64,000 bases of DNA from Symsagittifera roscoffensis. Lineage: Eukaryota; Xenacoelomorpha; Acoela; Convolutidae. The position numbers and the translations under genes are program-made. How positions within the stretch are numbered: the first letter of the stretch is position 1; each line of letters starts with the position of its first letter. The DNA lies in NCBI RefSeq assembly GCF_963678635.1, contig NC_087067.1, forward strand, positions 57,700,388 to 57,764,387, given 5' to 3'. The notes beneath the pieces were generated by a model. It ran no database searches. It had not been told where the DNA came from and saw only the letters and a program-made list of their open reading frames with translations. This document shows, one piece after another, positions 10,201 through 16,888 of this stretch.

Positions 10201-10906
10201 CGCACACGTTCTGGACGTGCAAGGCAGACAACTTTCAGTAAAGGGACTGCTAGACACGGGAGCAGTGGTTAGTGTCATGCCAGTCAAAACTTGGACCGAC
10301 ATGGGTTTCGAAAGGTCGGATCTCATACCGACAAACATCAGGTTGGCAGCTGCCAATCAGGGAGCGATCTATGTCACCGGACGAACCCCGATGATTTCAC
10401 TGCAGCTCGGAGGAAGACATCTTTGGATGAGCTTCCTAGTAGTGGAGAATTTGGACGAATCCGATCAGTTCATCTTAGGAAGGGATTTCGTTCGCAACTT
10501 TGACGTCACGATCGATCTCAATGACGGGTTGATTAGGATCAAGGATCCTGAGAGAAAGTATGAAAAAAGACCCCTTAATAAGATCTTAATTAATCAGGCC
10601 AAGGTGCCGATTTTTCTGGATCGAAAAGTTAGATTAAAACCAAAGCAAGCCGTAGTAGCGACGTTTAGGATGAGGAACTTGAATGAACTCAGCAATGACA
10701 GACAGGTGTGTCTGGTACCAAATCCAAACAGTAAAAGCTCGGCTATTTTAGGAAGAAGCTTCTCACTCACTCAGAGCGGACTGTGTGTGAATGTGTTATT
10801 GAACACAGAAGCAACAACAGTGACAATACAGAGGGGAAGGAAACTTTGGCTACGCTTTGCCTCTGAACACAGACTTTCAGAGTGTGGAGAACTTGAAAAA
10901 GTTTGA
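6953..10906 (+). CDS. gag-pro: Gag-protease polyprotein
   Basis: Structural protein and aspartic protease of the retroelement. The open frame extends upstream to an ATG at 6872, but residues before 6953 are an out-of-frame reading of a duplicated stretch, so I take ATG 6953 (MQRRDSLGL), giving about 1,317 residues. In order: a charged, Ser/Glu-rich N-terminus; a predicted coiled coil at about 290-415; a capsid-like Retrotrans_gag region at about 540-700; a CCHC zinc knuckle at 739-752 (CANC...H...C); a second knuckle at 791-804 whose last Cys is Tyr804; and a retropepsin with DTGA at Asp1101 and ILGRD at 1174-1178. It is far longer than usual gag-pro (often 400-700 residues). The ORF stops before RT, and one or two frame changes (about 10900 and 11000-11040) separate them. 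Confidence 0.85.
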   Translation: MQRRDSLGLTTKIPRLSKGSTRKFKTRRSQSSFSSAFDVFAENESTKGQSDLSVSEMRLRSEKNLDGDQRRSAETGSASETLVDPFDEEEQTLIRPDFEPSEDLEREEVERTEETSERSEVEPREEVLFKGMSKSETKSHRWRGEYSHSASTHSSLAKQSNNAMMSSISPSEEQPASKAKKSWKSLYDERMASLPTVGLTSSYDYPETSHPDVNFTPCPRNDKNRKASSASPTRPMSDGITMGASSTFDRLMTSMSKQKGAASSSTRLQPQLTSSSLGLTPSFGAAGDISDMFAGVINGLDELRRDMTKRIDQVDERAHKGQENLRDELTHVKSQARVDQAQLIRNTDQCLAESLAQASKESYEREARMTREIERLLNDHDSTYAHTMTSLEKRLDAKSDLMMRKLDAILNGSSWQEHSNPRERSRHANVGDGTGSNARAQQNWKTNYEPRNKERPRAAPSRPGWTNPVPPEADATPETRLPTVPQVSSVPDLTTVSQDTTMYASMFEPLNRSLETFITKLSKSTERGERSRRTLKKPKSYKDESDGCIDTWIEVMKLHFEEENLFKKQECSALTSNLEGTSLSFVMAKRANERDSARKIFDILLNRFGVQGHQAMVKFEKRRQRDDESIDKFLDDLELLRRRSNPDERISERNLAIASKFMDGVRSEELKTMLATHFTLSLDQVPTPEDLRMKSREYLLIKPRAQNRYSNYGTYSGTNTGANSSWYKPRDDMDKRRSCANCGSMDHHVSACSAYKQNMKAIGYFLEDADATDEDHEEYVRGLLIKYGPRCFFCNLDGHFKSDYTQFWYAVADAKHPRHEEALSGVKANRARLMNEAESRRKETTPSTFTTKKVKTLSDEVVASNLEAESSSPLKVDYGLAARTALQNVKQDLATKEVEQWVRSELESTDLRESFNVLGKTTKVEDKEEPKKQGLKLNVISGKTFGMTKEGTKIMSIISVAGHQVVKNLSEPSEITLVHLDIYADYLKEKDPKLDSRAVRALLTTGGPRLMKVDGHYIDVHGPYPILMNVDGINIYTKAHITDANDQIGRIYIGQEELKVRRIGHNAMLEQDAVHIGCEADLAAHVLDVQGRQLSVKGLLDTGAVVSVMPVKTWTDMGFERSDLIPTNIRLAAANQGAIYVTGRTPMISLQLGGRHLWMSFLVVENLDESDQFILGRDFVRNFDVTIDLNDGLIRIKDPERKYEKRPLNKILINQAKVPIFLDRKVRLKPKQAVVATFRMRNLNELSNDRQVCLVPNPNSKSSAILGRSFSLTQSGLCVNVLLNTEATTVTIQRGRKLWLRFASEHRLSECGELEKV

Positions 10907-11007
10907 TGTAACTAAATTTTCATTGCATGCGAACCGAGAATGTAGAATGAAAAGAGTGAATGAATTGAAATCTTCTAGGAAATTGTTTTCAATGAAGTCG
11001 GAAACAG

Positions 11008-12024
11008 ATGATGGGCTGTCTAGTTGTTCCAACTTCCCTGAGAGACCGACGGAGAGAGTTAGCAGCGAATAAGCCTGTCCTTCCTGAGATAGAACATCTG
11101 AAGGGTAAAATATCAGACAAGGAGCTAGATTCGCTTAGAGCGGTGCTAAATCGGAACGCAGACGTTTTTTCGAAGCATAAGGCTGACATAGGTTGTTGTA
11201 ATTTTGTAGAGCACGAGATTGAGATAGAAGAGGGCTCGGTACCTCATAGGGAAGGGGCGAGAAGAATGACCCCAAACAAGTCAGAAGCGTGTAGGAGGGA
11301 AATCGAGATGTTAATGGAGTACGACATGATCGAGCCGTCGAAGTCCCCATGGGCTTGTGGCGTGGTCATGGCGAAAAAGAAAGGGGGACAACTCAGGTTT
11401 TGTTGTGATTTCCGTTATCTGAACGCAGTGACTATAAAGGACGCATACCCGATTCCCCGCATCGATGAGAGCCTGTCCAAGCTGGGAGACGCGAAGTTCT
11501 TCACGACGTTGGATTTGGGCTCTGCATTCTGGCAAGTGCCCATCAGAATGCAAGATCGAGAGAAAACAGGCTTCGCGTGTGAGCTGGGACTGTTCCAGTG
11601 GAAGAGGATGCCATTCGGATTGTGCAACGCGACGGCCACATTCCAGCGACTGATGGCCCAGGCACTCACGAGCGTCACTAAGAAATACGGGAATCTCATC
11701 ATGTGTTATGTCGATGATGTCGTGATTGCAACACCAACCTTAGAAGACCACATAGAGAGGATAGAGGAGGTGTTTTCTTGCTCGAAGCAGGCGGGTCTGA
11801 AATGCAAACCCTCTAAGTGTGAAATCCTCAGGGATTCCATAAAGTATCTGGGCCGCCTGGTTGACAAACATGGAGTGAGACCAGATACCGAAGCGGTTGA
11901 AGCGGTGCTGACCTGGAAGGCGACTAAAACATATACACAGCTGATGAGTTTTCTGGGATTCGCCAATTATTATCGAGAGTTCATCAAGGGGTATGCTGAC
12001 AAAATATACCCATGCAGAGGTTGA
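11008..12024 (+). CDS. pol: Reverse transcriptase segment of pol (frame-broken)
   Basis: Copies element RNA into DNA. The ORF (338 residues; first ATG used, frame open from about 10996) shows the Ty3/gypsy RT blocks in order: KKKGGQLRFCCDFRYLN, TTLDLGSAFWQ with Asp169, MPFGLCNATATFQR, YVDD at 234-237 with both catalytic Asp, and the thumb-side FLGFANYYREF. The catalytic triad is therefore intact. Upstream, 10907-11007 carries related sequence in another frame, so RT was probably continuous with gag-pro or joined by frameshifting. The frame is lost near 12010. Coding resumes in a different frame at about 12012 and then meets a TAG at 12129-12131. Confidence 0.9.
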   Translation: MMGCLVVPTSLRDRRRELAANKPVLPEIEHLKGKISDKELDSLRAVLNRNADVFSKHKADIGCCNFVEHEIEIEEGSVPHREGARRMTPNKSEACRREIEMLMEYDMIEPSKSPWACGVVMAKKKGGQLRFCCDFRYLNAVTIKDAYPIPRIDESLSKLGDAKFFTTLDLGSAFWQVPIRMQDREKTGFACELGLFQWKRMPFGLCNATATFQRLMAQALTSVTKKYGNLIMCYVDDVVIATPTLEDHIERIEEVFSCSKQAGLKCKPSKCEILRDSIKYLGRLVDKHGVRPDTEAVEAVLTWKATKTYTQLMSFLGFANYYREFIKGYADKIYPCRG

Positions 12025-12137
12025 TGAGAAATAAGGGCAAAAAGTTCACCTGGACTGATGAGGCACAAGTTTCATTTGAAAACATCAAACGTGAACTTTG
12101 CGAGGCACCGGTCCTCGGCATGCCAACATAGAAGGGG

Positions 12138-14357
12138 ATGTTCGTGCTGGACACGGTTGCATCAGTGGTTGCGATATCGGGCATACTTCACCAGGAGCAG
12201 GAGTGGAACGGGAGAACGGTTCTTCGTCCGATAGCCTACGGGAGTAAAGTCCTGAGTGATACTGAAATGAAGTACGGCGCACCAAAAGCGGAGATGTTTG
12301 CGGTGATCAATTTCGTGGAAAAATACAGGGCCTACTTGGGGAGTGCTCCCTTCAAGTTAAGTGTGGATAATCGTGCCCTTGCCTGGCTGAAAACCTATTC
12401 GATGGACCAAAGCTATATTGGTCGTTGGATCGTGCGCCTGGATGGATACCACATGATCATAGAGCACCGTACCCGTGACAAGCACCAGAACGCAGATAGC
12501 CTCAGTAAAAGGACAGAATTTTATGAGCGCCTCGAGGAGAAACATGCTAACCAATCAGAGATCAAAGACGGGTTTTCCTTTCTGGACAAAGAAACCTACG
12601 ACAAGCTGCCACTTACTAGGTGCTTAGACAAGTCAGGACATCCTATACCTCGACACCCTGACCTTCCAGTGGAGACGGCCGCGGAGATAAAGCTTTTAGC
12701 CAGAGGCGAGCCCGTTCCGTTGGATCTGCTAGTCCGATCCAACTTGGTACAGCAAGAACTAACCAGGCTGGGTATAAACAGCATGGCTCTACTGAACAGG
12801 ACGGTGAACGTGGCGCCGGACGTCATGGGAAAACTCCGTGACTTGTTGGACAGGGAAGTGGATAGGCATGATCGTGAATGGATGGAGACCATGCAGCGGT
12901 TGACTGTCACCGAGAGAACAGAGCAGAGGCCAGTGTCCATTCGCAGCCGAGGTGTTGAACGGGATTGCAGGTCGATTGTCAACCAGCTGGTGAGCTCGAT
13001 GCCGAGAGAGGTCTTGTTGAGAACTTCGTTCACTGAATATGGAACACTGAATCAGAACCAAACTACTGAGGAAGTCAGGATCAGGTCGAAATCTAGCTTC
13101 ACGAGGAGAGTGCATTTCACGGATGCAAAAGAGGAATACGAGCCGAGCCCAGATTGTTCGTCCGTGGACGAGACAATGTCCGGGGAGTCTGATACCTTCG
13201 AGCCAGTCAAGGACGACTCGTCTGAGGAGTCAGACACCTTTGAGCCCGTGCAGGACGACTTGTCCGGGGAGAGGTTGACTAGACCACCTAGGGGCAGAAT
13301 TTTGTCCGGGGAGTCGGGTTCAAAGCGACCGATGGACAGAGTTTTGTCCGGGGAGTCGAGAAACATCTCAGACAACTTGGAATATGATGTTGGGGAATCA
13401 GTCGACTCAAGTGTTGACTCGAGACCCCAGTCCTGGGACAACACGTCTGAAACAACTTCCAATTCCGATATGTCAGAGATCGCAATCCACTCCTTATTGG
13501 TAGACTGGAAGCAGCGTGGGCTGGACCGAGAAACACATCAGGATCCAGACAGGGACAGATACACCTCAGATGAAGAGGGCACTGTGGTAGATAATGCCGC
13601 AGACGAGCTCGAGCTGATAGCAGTTTTGAAACGCCCAACCAGATTGCTGCCACATGGTACGGTCGTCCGTACCAATCTGGAACCCTCTGTGCAGGATGCG
13701 ACGCCTTTGAATAAGATATGGTGTGTCAAGTTGATGGACGATGCTCATGCTCCGGAGATAATGAGTGGGCAAATTAACGTGGTGAAGACGTATTTGAAAG
13801 CCAGGTACAGGCTGTCGGATCTCCTAAGGGCTCAACGAAATGATAGAATGACGAGCAGTCTGAAGAGATGGATCGAGAATGGAGCACCTGACAAGGGAGA
13901 TTTGGAAGAAGACAGCTACAAAATCCTGAAGCAATTCTACCTGAAGCGAAACGACTTGTTGTACCTGAACAAGGACGGAATCGTAGCCTGCAAACGAAAA
14001 GAGGCGGACAAGGTCCTCTATAAATACAATTCAATAGTGTTACCACAGTTGTACCAGACCGAATTGATCTTTCGCTCACATTATCAGATGGGCCATCAAG
14101 GCGTGGACAAAGTGTATAACAGGATACAGAAACGATTCGAATGGCCGGGATTGAAGAAGGCTTGTGAGAAGTGGATCGCAGCATGCCTGTCATGTCAGCA
14201 GGCGAAGGATCCCAGGAAGCTAAGGTTCCCCCTACAGTCAATAGAGTCGTCAGGTTTCAACGAAGTGGTGCAAATTGATCGTCAGAAAATCTGCATGACA
14301 GCAACGGGCTATAATCAGGTGCTGGTAATGATCGACCATTTGATCGACAATGATTGA
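12138..14357 (+). CDS. pol: RNase H, long acidic linker and integrase N-half (pol segment)
   Basis: The ORF (739 residues) begins just after an in-frame TAG at 12129; the frame is open from about 12012 except for that stop. Residues 1-135 are a Ty3-type RNase H, but the first catalytic Asp of the T-D-A-S motif is Val7. The later acidic positions (KAEMF, SVDNRAL, NADSLSK) remain. Residues ~140-640 are an unusually long linker, rich in Asp/Glu/Ser, with repeated LSGES motifs (DNA 13160-13380). The integrase zinc-binding HHCC is complete (His648, His653, Cys683, Cys686), and the first core Asp is Asp714 in VVQIDRQ. The ORF ends abruptly after MIDHL with a frame change at about 14340-14355, and roughly 15 codons of the integrase core seem missing there. 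Confidence 0.87.
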   Translation: MFVLDTVASVVAISGILHQEQEWNGRTVLRPIAYGSKVLSDTEMKYGAPKAEMFAVINFVEKYRAYLGSAPFKLSVDNRALAWLKTYSMDQSYIGRWIVRLDGYHMIIEHRTRDKHQNADSLSKRTEFYERLEEKHANQSEIKDGFSFLDKETYDKLPLTRCLDKSGHPIPRHPDLPVETAAEIKLLARGEPVPLDLLVRSNLVQQELTRLGINSMALLNRTVNVAPDVMGKLRDLLDREVDRHDREWMETMQRLTVTERTEQRPVSIRSRGVERDCRSIVNQLVSSMPREVLLRTSFTEYGTLNQNQTTEEVRIRSKSSFTRRVHFTDAKEEYEPSPDCSSVDETMSGESDTFEPVKDDSSEESDTFEPVQDDLSGERLTRPPRGRILSGESGSKRPMDRVLSGESRNISDNLEYDVGESVDSSVDSRPQSWDNTSETTSNSDMSEIAIHSLLVDWKQRGLDRETHQDPDRDRYTSDEEGTVVDNAADELELIAVLKRPTRLLPHGTVVRTNLEPSVQDATPLNKIWCVKLMDDAHAPEIMSGQINVVKTYLKARYRLSDLLRAQRNDRMTSSLKRWIENGAPDKGDLEEDSYKILKQFYLKRNDLLYLNKDGIVACKRKEADKVLYKYNSIVLPQLYQTELIFRSHYQMGHQGVDKVYNRIQKRFEWPGLKKACEKWIAACLSCQQAKDPRKLRFPLQSIESSGFNEVVQIDRQKICMTATGYNQVLVMIDHLIDND

Positions 14358-15529
14358 CAGCATCGGCGGAAGAAACATGTGATCATTTGACAAATGTGTG
14401 GATAGCGAGGCATGGCTGCCCCATCACGTTCCAATCGGACAATGGCAAAGCATTCGTGGGCGATCTCACGAAGGAGTTGATGAAAAGGTCGCAGGTAGCG
14501 CAGGCCCACTCGACCACTTATCACCCGCAAACGAATGGCCTAGTCGAGAGGCAAAATCGCACACTGGTATCCATGCTGAGAGTCTACTGCTCGCGTTACA
14601 TGGATGACTGGGACAAGCACTTGCCGCAAGTGATGGGTGCTTACAACAGCACGGAGCATTCCACCACGGGAATAAGTCCGCACATGATGTTAACGGGTCA
14701 TGAAAAAGCGCTCCCGTTGAAGTTTTTCTACCCTGACTATGAGGGGAAGAGGACAGCACCGCAAACCTACGTGCGGGATGTTATTAGAAGACAGCAGGAC
14801 CTCAATGACTTATGCAGGAGGAATACGCAAGAGGCGCAAATTAGACAAAAAAGGAGGTCTGATAAAAGGACAGCTGATGCGAAGGCCTACTCAGTTGGCG
14901 ACTACGTTTGGGTGTTCCAGGAAGTGGTTCCACCAAAACGAACCAAGAAATTATTAAAGAAATGGCGTGGTCCATTTCAGATAACAGAGGTGCACCAAGG
15001 AGGTCGTTTTTATCGATTGAGCACTGGAAGAGCAGCTCATTACGAGAATATCAAACCATACAATGCCTCGTCAGAGGATTGGTGCATCCCAGCGGACATG
15101 CAAGAGGGAGATTATTTGACAGTGGATCCTGCTTGTGAAGTGAATGAAAGGGGTACTCGCGACAAGAACGACGGGAATGAGGTGGTGGACGATTGCGATC
15201 TACCACTGGATCTCGAGTTGACCGAGCGAGTAGAGGTGGACGATGATACTCTACCTTATGCCGAAGAAGACTGGGACTGCCCGGAACAAACCGAAATTGA
15301 CAAAGGAATACAGCCTGACTTTCCTCTCACTATGGAAACACGCCAAAGCAAGAGAGGAAAAAACCAGAAGAAATACAATCCGTACGACGAGGACTTCGTT
15401 GTAGACAGGATAGTAGTAAGTGATGTCATAGACTCGCTGGTGGGACTGGACGAAGTGGCGATGCTGGAAGAAATCGACCTTGTGAACGATATGGATCAAG
15501 ATTGGATCGACGATCGATCAGAACCGTAA
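14354..15529 (+). CDS. pol: Integrase C-half with GPF module (pol segment)
   Basis: Continues the integrase after the break; the catalytic reaction is strand transfer of element cDNA into host DNA. Asp29 (QSDNG) and Glu65 (GLVERQN) are separated by 35 residues, giving DD35E together with the Asp in the preceding ORF. A GPY/F-type module follows (WRGPFQITEV, Gly206-Pro-Phe), which is typical of Ty3/gypsy integrase C-termini. The remaining ~170 residues are acidic and unassigned. The ORF ends with TAA at 15527-15529, and the same frame then stays open for another 882 bp. The bases around the stop read GTAAGT, a consensus 5' splice site. Confidence 0.88.
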   Translation: MTASAEETCDHLTNVWIARHGCPITFQSDNGKAFVGDLTKELMKRSQVAQAHSTTYHPQTNGLVERQNRTLVSMLRVYCSRYMDDWDKHLPQVMGAYNSTEHSTTGISPHMMLTGHEKALPLKFFYPDYEGKRTAPQTYVRDVIRRQQDLNDLCRRNTQEAQIRQKRRSDKRTADAKAYSVGDYVWVFQEVVPPKRTKKLLKKWRGPFQITEVHQGGRFYRLSTGRAAHYENIKPYNASSEDWCIPADMQEGDYLTVDPACEVNERGTRDKNDGNEVVDDCDLPLDLELTERVEVDDDTLPYAEEDWDCPEQTEIDKGIQPDFPLTMETRQSKRGKNQKKYNPYDEDFVVDRIVVSDVIDSLVGLDEVAMLEEIDLVNDMDQDWIDDRSEP

Positions 15530-16411
15530 GTGGAGTTCGAACCAGAAGCGGAACAGACTCATGAGCAAGAACTAACAAACTTGCGCGTGCTCGAATGGCT
15601 CCATGATCTGCCGACATATCCAAAAGAGACGATCCTGACGATTCAGGACGTCGATAGAGACGGCGTCAAATACATCAGTCATGACAATACCGAGTCCAAC
15701 TGGGTCGCCCCAGATGGTCCTCTACGTGTTCCACAATCCAACCTCGATCTCCTAGACTTTGGGCGATCGACGGGGACGTCGATGGATATTTTTGTCCGGG
15801 GAGTGGGGGTAGGACTCACCCACACCGAAAATCTGATAATAAAAAAATTGAAATCAGCAAGAGAAACCAGAGAACTAGAGACAGAGGGCGAGAATGCTAA
15901 AAAACCACCTTTTGGACGAATCTTTGAATCGTATTTTGATCTACCGAACCATTATTCGAACAATATCGTCATAACGGACAGCGATTTCATACTCACGGAA
16001 CGCACGTGCGCCATAGCGATAACCGCGGACGTAAGCTTCAAAACAGCACTAGCGGCTGACTTCAAGAGAGAGTATAAAAATATCGAGTTTTTGTGGAAAC
16101 ATAGGCCTGGTGTGGGAGGGATGATAGCGCTGCCCCCTGTTGCATCACAGGTACCAGGGAAATATTTGTGTTTCCTGGTTACCAAGGCCACTGATAGGCA
16201 ACCCGTAGATCCAAAGAGCTTGGTATGGGCCTTGACTCGACTTAGGGATTTTTTGGTTGAGAGAGGAGTGACCTCTCTCTCGTTGCCAGTATACGATTCT
16301 AATAGGGGAAAGCTACATCCGAGAGAGTTGTACACACCTGTACATGTGATAATTTCAGAGACTGACATAGAAGTTTACTTACATAAAAAATACTATCTGA
16401 GTATATGCTAA
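15530..16411 (+). CDS. Macro-like (ADP-ribose-binding fold) domain downstream of integrase
   Basis: Same frame as the integrase C-half, separated only by the TAA at 15527. There is no ATG at the beginning (first codon GTG), so it was probably the C-terminus of pol, read by an intact copy or after splicing. Residues 1-140 are acidic and unassigned. Residues ~143-287 (DNA 15960-16390) match the layout of TARG1/Poa1-type macro domains: CAIAITADVSF, a long helix, KYLCFLVTKATDRQPVD, then LVWALTRLRDFLVERGVTSLSLPVYD, and ending IEVYLH. Known members bind or hydrolyse ADP-ribose linked to proteins. Here the Gly-rich loop reads KTALA and the loop after LSLP lacks the usual GCG, so binding and catalysis are uncertain. 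Function in the element is inference. Confidence 0.68.
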   Translation: MEFEPEAEQTHEQELTNLRVLEWLHDLPTYPKETILTIQDVDRDGVKYISHDNTESNWVAPDGPLRVPQSNLDLLDFGRSTGTSMDIFVRGVGVGLTHTENLIIKKLKSARETRELETEGENAKKPPFGRIFESYFDLPNHYSNNIVITDSDFILTERTCAIAITADVSFKTALAADFKREYKNIEFLWKHRPGVGGMIALPPVASQVPGKYLCFLVTKATDRQPVDPKSLVWALTRLRDFLVERGVTSLSLPVYDSNRGKLHPRELYTPVHVIISETDIEVYLHKKYYLSIC

Positions 16412-16888
16412 GAATTGCGCTCGGCGATAAGTGGTTTTTATTAAGTTATTCGATAAGAATTAGAGTCAAGTTTTAGGTTAGGTTAGGTTTTAGGTACAGT
16501 ATTAGGGATTATGTTTTTATGTGATAATATAGGTGTGTGATGTTTATGTGTTTATGTGTTACGTTATTGTTGTGATATGTTTTATGTTTTGTGTCATAAA
16601 AGACCTGGGGTACTCCAGGTCATCAAGGTGACAGCGCACATTCGTGCTACTCTGACAAAGGTAAAGGTGGACGATCCACCTTGGTGCTAAATTTTTAAAT
16701 CGGAATTGAAAAAAGAATTTCAATGGAGAGTTTTACAGAATTGAATGATGTTGTATCCAAAAATGATGGTTCTAAGTCGCGACTTGTTTTTTAGATCTTG
16801 ATTGATCGGAAATTGTTTACTGAACACTGAATCAGACGAGACAGAAAGAAATTACACGACGGGACAACAAGAATCAAGACGATAAGAA
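16412..16888 (+). other. Spacer between pol and the second ORF with hairpins and a splice-acceptor-like site
   Basis: About 480 bp, T/G-rich, without coding capacity. It has two perfect inverted pairs: GACCTGG/CCAGGTC with a 6-base loop (16602-16621) and AAGGTGGA/TCCACCTT with a 3-base loop (16664-16682). A T-rich acceptor GTTTTTTAG ends at 16794, 95 bases before the next ATG. This would suit production of a spliced subgenomic mRNA for the second ORF, which is inference. Confidence 0.5.

Noticed and set aside
10880-11040. Programmed +1 frameshift between protease and RT
   Set aside because: Two frame changes are needed, no recognised slippery site lies at the switch, and the rest of pol is also broken, so simple decay fits better.
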